In this document: piece by piece, positions 27,487 to 40,434 of the stretch
Position numbering within the stretch: the first letter of the stretch is position 1
How the letters are laid out: each line of letters begins with the position of its first letter
NCBI GenBank assembly: GCA_022495005.1
Contig: JAGYXB010000509.1
Span: 1,984,001-2,048,000 of the forward strand
Source: Rhyacophila brunnea
Taxonomy: Eukaryota > Arthropoda > Insecta > Trichoptera > Rhyacophilidae
Length of the DNA stretch: 64,000 bases
Direction: 5' to 3'
Notes under the pieces: model-generated
Told to the model about the DNA's origin: nothing
Databases searched by the model: none
The model's input: only the letters and a program-made list of their open reading frames with translations
Made by a program: the position numbers and the translations under genes

Positions 27487-27590
27487 TGCATGGTGGACAA
27501 TGTACGCATTCCCTATAGGAAAAAAATACCTATATCTCCAAAACTGAGGTGGGTGGACTGCATTATGGGGAATTTATGAGAGATTGACCA
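27487..27590 (+). mobile_element. Possible LINE tail fragment
   Basis: The short open stretch SPKLRWVDCIMGNL then stop resembles the RP+.RW.D.V..DL motif found after the LINE reverse transcriptase. Only about 100 bp is recognisable, so confidence is modest. Confidence 0.45.
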
Positions 27591-30479
27591 AAGTAAGTAG
27601 AAAGAAGTAGTACTAAAGTTTTTGATGAGAAGTCTCACCGAGAATTGTAGTGCCACAAATGATAGCGATAGAATGTTCATTGGTATAATTAATTTTATTA
27701 TTCATATTTTGTACAATATTTAGGGCTATAAATTATGACAGATACACTACTTATATAATATTTATATGTTGTACAAGGTCTCATTAACTTTTAAATGGAC
27801 ATGTAACCATTATAAATGACCATTGGTAATATTGAATTTCAAATTAATATTGATACATTGTTGCCTTACAAAAGAAATAAAATTTCATTTAATTAGCGTC
27901 TATTAAATATTAGCTTAATATTAAATCAATATTCGTGATAATATCTTATATCAAAAGCTAAAAAGAAATATTTTGTTTTTAAATTGAGCCGTACTTTTTG
28001 AAATTCTAATATTTTTGAAATTAAAATATTACAAAGGGTTAATATTGAAAATATTATAATTCAAAATAAATAATGAGCTGAGTTTATAATTTTTATTAAA
28101 TACCTTTCTACTGAAAGAGAAAATCAAAATTTTATCATACTCGCTGCTGTTGATGTTTACAGAATAAAAAAAAGGAAAAATGTTAGGCACGTTAAACCTA
28201 CATTATTAATAGCCTAAGAGGATTTAAAAAAAGACCTTTGATATTTTTTGTTCATGTATTTTTTTCTTTTATTACTCAAGTATTCAAACGATTTTAAGTC
28301 GAGTTCATAAAATATTTACTCGACCAAATTCAAGAACACGTCTTTGCATATAATAATACGAAGATGGTTATATGAAAATACCAAATACCTAGAGGTAGTC
28401 ATAAAAGGAATATTTTAAAAGATTATGTCATACCTTATGAATTTCAAATTAAAAATTTATATATAAAAAAACAATAAGTACATATATTTTAACGTATTTG
28501 TTTGTTTATATATTTTTTTTACTTGTTTTACAATTTTCAAAATCCACGGCTGCGGCTATTATGGTCGTCTATATTTAAATAAGCCATTTGTTAACCCTTA
28601 TGAATATAATATGTTCTGAATTCAACCATGCATTGAAACATACGCTATTATGTGATTTAGTTTACCAACGATATTCAAATTCGTTACCCATAACTTTAGA
28701 ACCCAGTATTTTCCACAAATATAAGCAATATATAATCTCATCCCTATAAATTTTCACGAAAATATCATTTCGCTTAAGACACTCAAATTGTATTGTATTA
28801 CATTAAATTTAACAAAATAATATTTTCTCTGCTGTTAACGAAATCTTCGTTAACGTAATATTAAGTTATATGGATATACTGTAAAATAAATAATTGTTTA
28901 TAGTAAATGTTTAACAATACCTAATTGGTAAAGTTTTGGAAAAAGACAAATTTTAATTAAAAATTAAAGGTGAAATTTTCATTTTATTAATTGTGATTCT
29001 CTCATATTGCTTTTTGACTTTCAGTATTAAATTCACTGTCATTTTTGCGCAGTTGTTCATTGTTTTGTTCTAAAAATAACGGGGGAATGAAAATTACTGG
29101 AAAGCTACTTTGAAGAGTTAATCCAGTGACGGGAGTCGTGACTGACTGATGACAATGGTATTATAATTGAATTATTTATGTAGTTAATCTATTTTTATTT
29201 TCACATAAAACTGCAAAGATGTAGATGTTATATAAAAATAACTAATTATGAACCTAATGCATGGTTCACAACATTGCAAAACAATAGATATGATGTGAAC
29301 GTCACAAAATTTGCAATTTTTAAAATTCCAATATTCAATAAATTTTAAAAGTAAGAAAACTGCACAGTATAAATTATATTAATATAAATTTAATGTTAAT
29401 ATAAACTTTAAATAATATAATGGTTATCTTAGAAGTCAATGTGGTTTTGTTCAAAGTTGTATCTAGTAGTTTTGGTGGTCAAAAATATCGCATTAAACAT
29501 CAGGTTTTCTATTCCAAACGATACTTATATACACATTTGTCACAAAATTATTTTGAATTCCCTTATAAAATTGTAATAAGTAGCTACTTAATATTAATCT
29601 TAAACTATTCGATAGAAATATACAAAAATAATATCAACACTGCGTCAAGCATGTGGTAATTTTTGCTGTTAAATTGCATAAAAACTATATAGGTATTATA
29701 ATATCACCTGTATTACTACATACAATTATCTAAACTATACAAAATGACATTTCACTGGAAAAACATGTCACATATTTGTCGATTTAAATTTTTTTCGTTG
29801 TAAATTATTGATTTCGGTAAACCAAATATTATCATGATTTCAAGTAAACACTAGTGGATAAAATATTAACATTTTCAGTAGTCTATGCCCTATGGCACCC
29901 GTGCCAAGGGAATGATGAATAATTTTAATTATGTATCCAACTGTCACGTCGCTGAAAAAAATGTTTCCTATCAAAATGAATATAAATGTGAAATAACATT
30001 TTATATTAATTAGCGTCTTCATACGTTGTTATATTGTGTGCACGCCATGAATTTTGATCAGAATTAATTAAAATCTTCTTCGATACATATTTGCTTTTAG
30101 TGAATTATAAAAATGGAATTACTATTATTAAAATATTATTATATAAAGTACCTAAAAGTAGACAGGTAAGTTTTTAATTTACTTATTTTGAGCACTTATT
30201 CACAATTCATATGTGTCATGTGAGTACACAGTCCTCAGAGAGTAGTACTCGAGTACCAATCTGTAAATCTGAAGCGACAATTCCCAGAGCAAGGACGTGG
30301 GTTAGACGAGCGAACGACTAAAGACCATTCCTCGTGTAAAGTACATTAAAACAACCTCCTTTAAGTGGAGGCACATACGCTTTGTTTATAACTGAATATG
30401 GGTAGGTACTATAATTACAAACTACTACTACTATTGCTAAAAAAATTAGTTTTTACAAAAACCAAGAAATTAAAAAAAA
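27591..30479. other. Intergenic, no gene seen
   Basis: AT-rich DNA with no structure that I can name. Confidence 0.55.
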
Positions 30480-30972
30480 AATCAGTAGATTAGACGAGAG
30501 TGAGTCTGAATGGAAATCCTTTTCCGAAGAGAAAAATGTTGACGATTTTTATAGGTAACGGTCTTATATTCAAAGAAGATTATTAGAAGATTATTAGAAG
30601 ATTATTAGAAGAATTTGCTTGACGATTTTCAAATTGAGGAAGGGGTTGATTACTAATGAAATGTGTAGTGCTGATATCCCATTAAATTCCACCAGTGAGT
30701 CAACTAAAAGAAATGATATACTTCAACCAAAAATAAGTTGGACGAAATGGGTACTTGTGAAATGCCTCGCGAAAAAGTGTGAAAAACATTTTATTGAAAA
30801 AATATTAAATTGGACGAAAATAAAACTGTAAAATTTGTAAGAAAATCGCATGGGAGGGCCAATAATTTTTCATACCCTAAAGTAGAAGATATATACGAAA
30901 TTGGCCACGAGCATATAATTTCGGTACTACCGACACCTAGTACAGGACGAAGGGGAGAAATTATATTTTAAA
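30480..30972 (+). pseudogene. Decayed coding sequence of unknown family
   Basis: Three adjoining plus-strand pieces look protein-coding: DESESEWKSFSEE near 30500; an open stretch with ISWTKWVLVKCLAKK and HFIEKIL ending near 30815; and after a frameshift, KTVKFVRKSHGRANNF, YPKVEDIYEIGHE and LPTPSTGRRGEIIF to 30969. The composition is charged and codon-like, unlike the surroundings. An 11-bp tandem (GAAGATTATTA x3) at 30575-30607 breaks it. It resembles, from memory only, the short C-terminal segments of uncharacterised hemipteran repeat-encoded proteins. It is broken by stops and frameshifts. Confidence 0.45.
30575..30607. repeat. 11-bp tandem repeat (GAAGATTATTA x3)
   Basis: Three perfect copies stand in direct succession, followed by a partial fourth (GAAGAATTT). 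They lie inside the decayed coding stretch. Confidence 0.95.
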
Positions 30973-33878
30973 TGCGTTTTGATGGTGGAAACTATGTGTA
31001 ATTAGGTACAATAAAAATCGAAAAGAACATTTTTTATAACATATTATGTACCTACTGTGAACATGTTGAATTTTACATTGTACATCGAATATAGTACAAT
31101 TATATAGTACAATTGACTTATAATATGATTCACCCTGAATTACAGAGTAACAACTCGAAATGCTTCATGCTGTAACTAAAGCTTGGAGGCTTCACGGAAA
31201 TATATCCAGCCGGCCGTTTGATTGGGCAGCAAAGCCTTTGCCTGCAAACCGTGTAATTAATTTACGTAGATACACACACATCAACATGTTGTAAGCAGAA
31301 ATGCAAATGACATTTTGTGGTTTAGTGTCGTTCATACGTCTGTATGGATGAAAGATTAATATTAGCGGTACATGTTCTGAACATGTCTGTAGGTTGTATT
31401 TTTAGATATACTACGTTTATACCGATAATAGCACGTTTTGTTATATTATGTCTATAGGCTTTCTTTTGGTCATCATGTTAATAAAAAAAAAATACATCGA
31501 CAGAATCACTACCAACCGGTATTAAATCAAATGATAAGTATACATACTTTTTTGAAATCCTTATTTGATTATATTTCTACCAAATTGGAAATAATTTTAA
31601 TAGTACCTACCCCCTGATACTTATTTTTTTATTCTGACATTAAATTATAATGCTGATCTTTGTTATCTTGGAAATTGAAAATAATATTATATTTGTACTT
31701 CTGATAAATAATACTTCTAGTAACTGTTTTTCAACTATCTTTAAAATCCAGAATATTTCCGTCGAATAAGATGACGTGTTATATTAACAGGAATAAATCA
31801 ATTTTAACTAGTTCCTCAAGCTATCTATGGTAGCATGATATTTGGGAACCAGACATACTTTGTATAATACAACCTACAGTAGTATCTACATTCTACATTA
31901 TTAAAAGAAAATTAGTCGATTTAGTTACCGTCATGAGCCTCGTGATTATGCCGGTATTTGCAGTTATTTTATGAATGACACCATTTGTCAGGATAGCTCT
32001 TAACTTAGGATAGTAGTAATAACTTAAAAGAAGTAAAAATAAGTAAATGATATGGAGTGATAACGTAAAAAGGCGCATTTACTCAAGTACTTGATGACGT
32101 AGACCGTTTTTCGGTTTATCATCGTTTCCATGTACCTAATCGCTTTACAGCGGAATTAAACTATACTCTCTCTGATCTAGCTAACGCTACGCTTGCCATG
32201 TTTCTGTTTAGGGGCAGAGGTGATAAAAAATATGATTCTTATAAAATAAATATTGAAAAAGTGATTATAGAATTAATAAAACGTAATACGAGTGCTTCAA
32301 GAAGCTCTTAACTTCATCTTTAACTAATCCAGTTGAGATCCAGAATTTTAAAACTAGAGACACTGCATAGTTTCATATTGTCAAGCTAACTTGACTGAGC
32401 AAAATAAAAAAAAAACTGACCAACTTAGCATATCAAAAGCGTCGTGCAATAGCTCTATGCTATACTTTATAATTTATATAAAAACTAATAGTGGGTAGGT
32501 ACTTGAATATTTCTTTGAATGTATATTTTCCTCACAAAATGATAATAAAATTTATACAGATCGGTTTATTAGTCAATATTTATTTCGGCTGTCACACCAT
32601 TATCAAGACTGAAAAGATTTTTCTGCTTCACAAATGAGTATGATGAATAAGGTGAATCTGACGAAATAAATGTTTGTGGTTAAACTAATATTAACAAAAA
32701 AAACAATATTCATGATCATTAATAACCTAGCAAAGCCATTGTTTATTATTTGCCCCAGCACTTGCTTCTGACTGGTAAACAATGATATAATAACCGTCCT
32801 TAGCAAAAGCTCAACGCTGAAGGTTTATGTGCGAACGCCTTGCTTGGGAGTTTTATGATAAATCGTTGGCTAAGCCTGTAACTGTGTGATTGCAATTTGT
32901 GACTGTCGAGTTATATTCAAATTTAAATTGAATTTCTATCAAGTATCCTCAGTTGATAGTATTACGTATTATGAAGGGTCCAGGTGGCGGATAACGGTCG
33001 AAAATGAAGACTTAGGGGTATATTATTTTAGAGCTAAGTCTGAGCAATCCGTAGACTTTGTAAGAAAAATGTGTTAAGTGGTTATGATGCTTTATATTTT
33101 TTCATCCTAAATCGAAATGTAAATATTGTCGTGTAAAAATTGACAATAAAGCAATTTTTTTTATTTAATAACAGTATATTATAGTAAAATATGTTCAGTA
33201 AACTTTATATTGGAGTTTTAAATCGACTCGTAATAAAAAAAATCGCAACATTTTACATTTAGTATTTACCATGATAATATTATAATTATATTTTATGATA
33301 GTTTGTTACACCTATTATTTTTATTATTTCATATTATAGTACCTAGCTATTGGGGACATCTAGTGGCTGAATTATGAAACAAGCAATTTAATATTTTATC
33401 CTTTACCTATGAAACTCTTTTAATTTATCAATTTAGTGTATCGATTTACACCGCGAAAAAGAAATCGATTATAAATTTAGTAGGTTAAAAACAAAATGGC
33501 TATATATTATAATAATAGGTAATCGAAGTTATGTTTTTTATAGATAAACATAAGTTATCGTTACTTAGTAGATAATTTACAATATAGGTAATACTATCTG
33601 ATAAAACCGGAAATTGTCAAATAAAACTATTTACATTGAAGTAATATTTGAAAGGCCAAAAGTTGAACTTGATATAAATCTATATTTTACACACATTTTA
33701 CTCTTATTTTCAAGCATTGCTTGTACATATTGTAAAATACAGAGCTTTCAATGAAGGTTATTACTGTTTGATATTTTTCAGGGAACGATGTTTATTTTAT
33801 GGGTGTAAAAATTAATGTCGAAAACGTTATAAAATACATTGATTTAAATAAATACTATAGAATTAAAAACATCCATAT
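30973..33878. other. Intergenic, no gene seen
   Basis: It includes a locally GC-richer stretch near 31190-31265 with a small hairpin (GCAAAG/CTTTGC). A segment at 32911-32970 is partly repeated at 38273-38323, sharing ATCAAGTATCCTCAGTTGAT-like sequence. Confidence 0.5.
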
Positions 33879-34139
33879 AATTTTAAATTAACTATTTCTT
33901 TTATCGAACGAATAATTCACAAAATTTAAGAATGTACCATTCTATTTATTGCACATGTAAACACTTCTGAGAAAATATATTATAACTAATAGAAAAAATA
34001 TTTTTGAAAAACGTAAGACACCCGGCAGGAATCGAATCTCTTGGGTTTTTCAAAATTATGTATGTTCAATAATTAGAATGGTACATTCATAAATCTTGTG
34101 AATTATTCGTTGAATAAAAGAAATAGTTAATTAAAAATT
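33879..34139. mobile_element. Palindromic element with 73-bp arms enclosing a SINE fragment
   Basis: Arms at 33879-33951 and 34067-34139 are near-perfect inverted repeats sharing AATTAACTATTTCTTTTAT, CGAATAATTCACAA and GAATGTACCATTCTA. The loop holds the 3' half of SINE family D on the minus strand (33963-34046), which lacks six bases just before its B box. The arrangement suggests a foldback element that captured or was hit by a SINE. Confidence 0.8.
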
Positions 34140-34326
34140 ATGAGCAAGTTCGAGTATGTTACATAATAAAATATTGGAGAGATCCGTGACGTCGGTTAGT
34201 AATTGAAGTAGTAGGTACCTACTTTGATTTAATAAACAAAAACCGATTTCCAACAGTAGCTTGATTTGGAAGAGCGTTGATGAGCAGGTATTAAAAGGCC
34301 AATTGTTAAAATTTGTCGTAACTAGT

Positions 34327-34463
34327 ATGTCACCTAGTAGCATAGTGGACAATCCGCGGACGGGGCGTAAACCCAAGAGATACAGGTTCGATTCCTGTCG
34401 GGTGTCTTACTTTTTTCAAAAAGATTTTTTTTATTGGTTATAAAAATATATTTTCTCAGAAGT
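34327..34463 (+). mobile_element. tRNA-derived SINE (family D)
   Basis: It has an A-box-like TAGCATAGTGG, and at 34383-34397 a T-arm ACAGG-TTCGATT-CCTGT with perfect stem, followed by CGGGTGTC. A tail of about 55 bp (ending ATATATTTTCTCAGAAGT) is shared with the minus-strand fragment at 33963-34046. The acceptor and anticodon stems do not fold convincingly, so this is a SINE rather than a working tRNA gene. Confidence 0.75.
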
Positions 34464-35022
34464 ATTACCTATTAAACTTAATTCTACCAGAAGTAGAACC
34501 TATTAAACATTTTGGTGGACCAAGTATGGGATTTGAAAACATAACCTATCTGTAAATTAAATACCAACTGAATAGTTGTGAATATTGCGACACTTCATCT
34601 TATGTATTATTAACTTTTATAGAATTCTATTGTATAATTTAATAATCTAGAAGGTTGAACTGTTAGGGAGATGATAGAATTGTGAAATTTCAACCAAATT
34701 ATTGATTTTACGGTTTTATAAAAATATTATCTCTATTGTTAAAATTATCTTTCTCCTTCTGAAATTTAACTCTTAAATAAAAATCGCTTTCAAAACAAGC
34801 ATATGCACTTTAACAGTAGGCGATTAATATATAAACAGTTATTAGTCATTTATCTTAACCATTGCGTCCTTTCTCTGAATCAAACATACATACATTGAAA
34901 ACCCCAATATTTTAAATGTGAATCATATCAAATAGGATGTAAGCCTGGTATTCAAAAAAATATTATTTTGATAAACATACGAACTTATAAACGACAACCC
35001 TAGTTATTTTCGCATTTAACCA

Positions 35023-35033
35023 CCCCCCCCCCC
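35023..35033. repeat. Poly-C tract
   Basis: Eleven consecutive C within a locally C-rich 60-bp segment, unusual in this AT-rich window. Confidence 0.9.
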
Positions 35034-35322
35034 AATACACCCAATCTCTTTGCCACCCCGTTTCCAATAGCAACAATACAACATGCATGCACCAACTCCA
35101 GTGTTGTCGAAGCGAAGCTAGCTCCATCCCTAGCGACAATAACATGTCGATGTCGTAGGTCACAGTTCATAATGAATAGCCGCCGATACGACCATAAATT
35201 ACACCAATAATTTGACGCCTTTGTTTACCGATTAATATTGGATTATGTAAAATCAGTTGCTGTGAGGAAAATTGTTATGAAAATATATTGTATAACTACG
35301 TTGTGTAATATTTTTTTAACGT

Positions 35323-35400
35323 CTGCGATGGATGGGTGGTAATGTGTCCACTTATGTAGTTGTCGGTCTCTGGTTTGATTGACAAGTCTGGAAAAATCAC
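35323..35400 (+). repeat. Possible SINE remnant
   Basis: The stretch TGCGATGGATGGGTGGTAAT with CTCTGGTTTGATTGACAAG resembles a decayed tRNA-like head and B box. It is followed by an A run at 35424-35432. Confidence 0.35.
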
Positions 35401-38400
35401 CTATTTAACACTCATTTTTTGTAAAAAAAAAAACTGTTAAGAAACCATTTTGTGAGGTAGCCAAAATCCACATCGAATTGAGCCAATGAAAGGAAATGTT
35501 TATTTTTTCTTATCTGGTAATAAGAAATTGACTTATCTCTCTTGTATTGAAACTTTGACCATAAAGAAAAATAAAATGCATAAAATTGATGCTTCTGAGA
35601 CGCGTATGGAAGGCAAAAAAATATAGAATCGGCTGACTGAAATATGTGATAAGATAATTCTGCAGTTCTTTGTTCATATTAGCAGAAAATAAACGTTTAG
35701 TTTGAAAAAACTACGTGGAAGAGAGAGGTTTCCGATTTGATGAATGTGAAGGATGGTACAGTCCTCAAATATGAGATACAAATCGAACTGTTATCTATTA
35801 TCCAGTTTCGGATCGCCACCAAGCCGGTCAAAGAGTTATGACCCGTTTTACCATGATTATTTTAATGCCATTCATTCAACAGAATTTATTCTTCATTGCC
35901 AAAGATTTATTCTCTTTCAAATAGTTATTTTATTAGCATGTTCAGTCGGTTGAGACATTTAAGCACTACACATGTTTTTTGTTGTTGTCTACACACTCAG
36001 TTTCTTCACATATTATGCTTCTTTTATTTTATTGTACTTTTTTTAAATATCGAATTTAACGATGGATTGTATTTTTTATTGTATTTTACTTGACTATAAT
36101 TTAATATTAATATTATTCTGCATATGCTACTTTACTATTATATTTTATATAGGCAATATTTTTTCATATAATGTGCATGCGCCGTTTATAAATAAATAAA
36201 TATACCGATCTCGGAATGCAGGAATCGCTGGAGTGATACATTTACTTAGGACATTTAAAATATTCATGATTTCCAGAAGTAACAAAATATGGAAACGGAT
36301 ATGATGTCGTTATGGCACTGAATAATACAATTGTATTTTTTTTTTAATTATTTTTTTTACCTTCACGATAGTCCTTTACTGCACCCCCGAGTTATCAAGC
36401 TACTAGTATCAAGTCTAAACATCCTTTTTTATATTACTATCTATTTAGTGTTATAATAATTCTAAGTTGTGGTATGAAGCCAATAAACATAATTATATAG
36501 GTACTCGGACATAAATTATTTAACAATTTTATTCGTCACCATAATAAGTAAATTGTTAATGAAGTATATTCACAATATCGACCATAGAAAGGAAAAAAGG
36601 CGTAACCGTAATTTTTTTTCAAAATAGGTTTTATTGAATAATAACGTTGCACACGACTAAATATACGATGTGTCTACAAGATGGAAGCTGCATATGCTGA
36701 TTTACTATCTAAATTTAGCTAAAAATTAAAAAAAAGAACGAAGAGACGTGGGAAAAATTACTTAATCATCATCTTGGTTTTTTTAATTAATTCAATAATT
36801 AATATCAGATTAGGTATGTAAAAACTAAATTATTAATTATCGTGCATTTCAAGGTTATGTCTATTTTGAATTTTAACTTTGACCGAAAATCATAACAAAC
36901 ACGTTTTTGTGCTTCCTGTAAATTTGATTTGTGTGGATTACGCCCTTTTTCTTTTCCAAAGTCAATATGTTGATGTGTCACGTGATAAATTATGATTATG
37001 TATTTAATATATTGATTATAGATTCAGTAGGTTATGGCTGCCCAATCGTTTTTAATAACAACGATATATATATTTACCTTCAATACTACTGATGCGATAT
37101 TTACATTAACTGGGAAACATTATAGGTCAGAGTTCAACGTGAACTTCCGGCAGAATAAAACATATATATTACTAATTTCACGCCATTTACAAATTAGAAA
37201 TCTAGTGAATAATGATATATACATCAGAGACTAGAATTTGAAGTGTAGGCTTGACGCATGCGGTCGATGATTTGCATAATATTCTATAAATGTAAATCAT
37301 GTACATAATATATATATAATAATTATATCAATATAATATTATGATTCATATGTTTCCCTTTCGATATCTCTTATACAAATATTGTTAAACTGACATATTA
37401 CTTAATATGATTCAAATTAATAGTTAATGATATTCAGTATGAAAATTAACTAATCGCACCCACAGACCTACACTGACGTAAGTCTGAATTTTGCTGTTTT
37501 GAGTTAAATGCAGTTCAATTACATTTATTTTTCTCTATCTCAGGAGAACACTGGCGTATCTCTTAAAAAAATATTTAACTAGATATACCCTTAACTCCAG
37601 TGTTATTTTAAATAAATTTAGTCAAATATCGAGAAAAACACTCCAGTAACTCTGATACTCTTAAATGAATGCCACTAAAAAGTGCCAATTTGCCAATTCT
37701 ACAAAAAAAAAATGGACATGATAAAGCCATTAGACATTAAATCAAGTACCGTAAACATGGTTCAAAAAGTTTGTTTCGGCTCTTCTGGAAAATGGCTGAT
37801 TTTGACTTACTTCAGTATATGTCTGGGGGTGCGTAATATTCATAATATAACAAAATATATAATTAAGAAAATAGATTGCATCAATGAGTTCAATTTATTT
37901 GTTGATATAACCGTGTCTAAAAAATATTATTTTACCTAACTCCATTTGCCAACATATACTGGATTTTGTTTAGAGCTTACAATAATGTAAGGTAAACAAA
38001 ATATAGCCGTATTATTAGTAATTAGGTAGAGTTTTTTTACAAATACTTCAACTATTCATAATTTGTTTTTTTAAGTATATTTTTTATTGTTTACTTTGAC
38101 AATAGGTGGTAAAGTTTTTATCTACTTTATTGTATTAATTTGTTATATAAGTTAGAATTAACTGTGTGTATTTACCATTGGAGAGTGCGTATGTGCCTGA
38201 AGATACCAAACGTCGAAACCAGTGTTGCAAAAAAATTACTCAAATGGGATAGTACAAAATCCTAAATACATTAGAATTTAAATTCAAATTCCATCAAGCA
38301 CCCTCGGTCGATAGTTTTAATATTATAAATATAGCCGTATTTATCACACCACGGAAAACTGCTTCACAAATTTATTAGAAATCTTCAACACTTTCACTTA

Positions 38401-38699
38401 CCTCCATTCTCTCATGAATTGACATAGTGTTATGACAGAAGTAATTAACAGGCCTAACAATTCTTGTCAGCGAGTAAATATTATTTTAATCTATTATCAT
38501 TCTAAGTCCTGAATCCTATCTCGATAAATTAAAAATACACCTTTAAAGACACGCCTCGAAATTTTAGACATTAACGAAGTGGACACGTCTTAATTATTTT
38601 AGAATAACAAATTTCCCATTGAATTTATGGACCAATCAGGGATGGCAATAATTAGAGGAGAAGACGAAATATTTAGTTTTCCTCTTCTATAGAAAAATT

Positions 38700-38945
38700 G
38701 CAGTATAATTTACTTAATATTGGTAGACTTTGTTGGATAGATCACGTGTACCGTGTAAGCCGACAAAGAGAGTGATGTCAAGTAATTGAATACGGCGCAA
38801 GAGAAAAAGTTGATATCCAATTCAATAGCTAGATGAAGCTACGGATCACCGCAGGATGTTTGTGGTAGCTACTGAGTTAGGAGCATGTGAAGATATATGC
38901 TGGAGTCAGCGAGAATCCATCCAGGGCTATCACGCTCTGAATGAA
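38700..38945 (+). mobile_element. Non-LTR retrotransposon tail remnant
   Basis: Frame-shifted translation yields RLCWIDHVYRV, then DHRRMFVVATELGACEDICW and SQRESIQGYHALNEII, which resembles the W.GHV.RM / ..W...A.DR..WR tail of LINE proteins. Interrupted by stops. Confidence 0.5.
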
Positions 38946-40228
38946 ATAATCTGACCATGTCCAATCGTAATAAGATCATATGGGTCTCCATATAGTGGAG
39001 GTTTGTATTAACATATCGCATGCTTAATAATAAAGTGACTTAATCCAAAAAATGCGAGTTTTCAGGACAGTCAAAAAACAGATTTACACACGGGGCTTCT
39101 CTCAATTAAATATTGATTTTTTGAAATACATTCTTTGAATAAAGTATTTATGTCAAATACGTACCAAATTTTGTAAACATGAGTAATAACTACTGACTCA
39201 TCATTTTATACATTATCATGAATAACTTATCAACAAGTAGGTAAATGCTATTTTTTTTGCAAAGATTAAGATAAAGACAATTTGAACTAATAACTTCACT
39301 TATTATATTAAGTACTGGTGGTAAAAGTGTTGAAAACCTATATTTCCGTCAGTTGAAGCCTTCTATGGTTTTCCTATTTAAATCACTGAAATAAGTTACA
39401 GTTTGTCTTTCCGTATTCTATGAAACTGTCATTTTTCCATTTAAACTTAATGAACTGTGGCTTAATCACTTCACATTTTTGCTTCACTTTCATGTCTTAA
39501 GTTAAATATTCGATTCAATTTTCTTTAACATAAAAAAAACTATCATTTTCTTTACAATATAATGACTTTACAATACAAGTGAATCCTTACTACCTTGATT
39601 ATTTTTTCTTACCAGTGTTTGCTGTGCATGCAACTTTGATTTCACGAAATGATTCTGGCGTTAATTATAAGATCAAATATACAATACAATTCATTTGGTA
39701 TGATTAAATACAATTTTAATGTGGATTATATGTATAATATAGATGGTTCGCAGTTATATAATACCTCGGAATATTATGTTTGATTTATTTGTTTAATTAA
39801 ATGACTTCACTTCGTCAAAAAATATTATATCCCATGACCATGTAAATACACTTCTAACCATGTCATTAAGTCAAGAATTTATAGACGATAATATTTTCTA
39901 TACACACTTTTTAGTTACACCCATGTTGACCATTTGGAGTTGTTTGGAGTCAATGTGTAGACCAAATAGGCTGAGTAAATGGCTAATAACCATTTATAGT
40001 AAAAACACTCTGTGGAGGCACATAATATGATTTTCTTAATATCGGATATGGTAAAAAAAAGTTTTTAATCTGTATCTAAAACACGCTTTGGATCGATACA
40101 AATCTGTTTGTAGTTATATCAGTACCTTAAAATGAACGTGGCTGAAGCTTGAGTCTGCAGAAAATAGATTTTTTAAATTAAGTTAGGTATAAAAAATGGT
40201 TAGTTAGGATTTAAAGTATGTTGGTGCT

Positions 40229-40434
40229 CATGTACAGATTTTTTAAAATTATTAATAACTATGTCCTTGCTTTTTTGTACAAGATGGTTGTTAGTAATTT
40301 TGAACAATCACAAACACCCAAGCTTTGAGAAAATCTCATAATATATAAGGTGTCCTCACCTGGAATCCAACCTAGATCTCCCGGATGGAAGGCCAGCGCC
40401 TTACGTACTGCACCACGAAAGCCGCATGTACAGA
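40229..40434 (-). mobile_element. tRNA-derived SINE (family A), second copy with target duplication
   Basis: The body 40239-40424 is flanked by CATGTACAGA at 40229-40238 and 40425-40434. It shares the 3' segment with the copy at 3484-3689 (AACAATCACAAACACCCA and GTACAAGATGGTTGTTA on the plus strand). The minus-strand head reads GTACGTAAGGCGCTGGCCTT followed by a degenerate B box. Confidence 0.88.

Larger units (their letters stand above)
34464..38699. other. Intergenic, no gene seen
   Basis: It contains the poly-C tract, a possible SINE remnant at 35323-35400 and the repeat copy at 38273-38323. An open stretch near 35725-35810 (REVSDLMNVKDG) has no clear splice context or homology. Confidence 0.5.

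Noticed and set aside
34327..34407. Functional tRNA gene
   Set aside because: The T arm is perfect, but acceptor and anticodon stems do not fold and the tail is shared with another copy, so it is a SINE.
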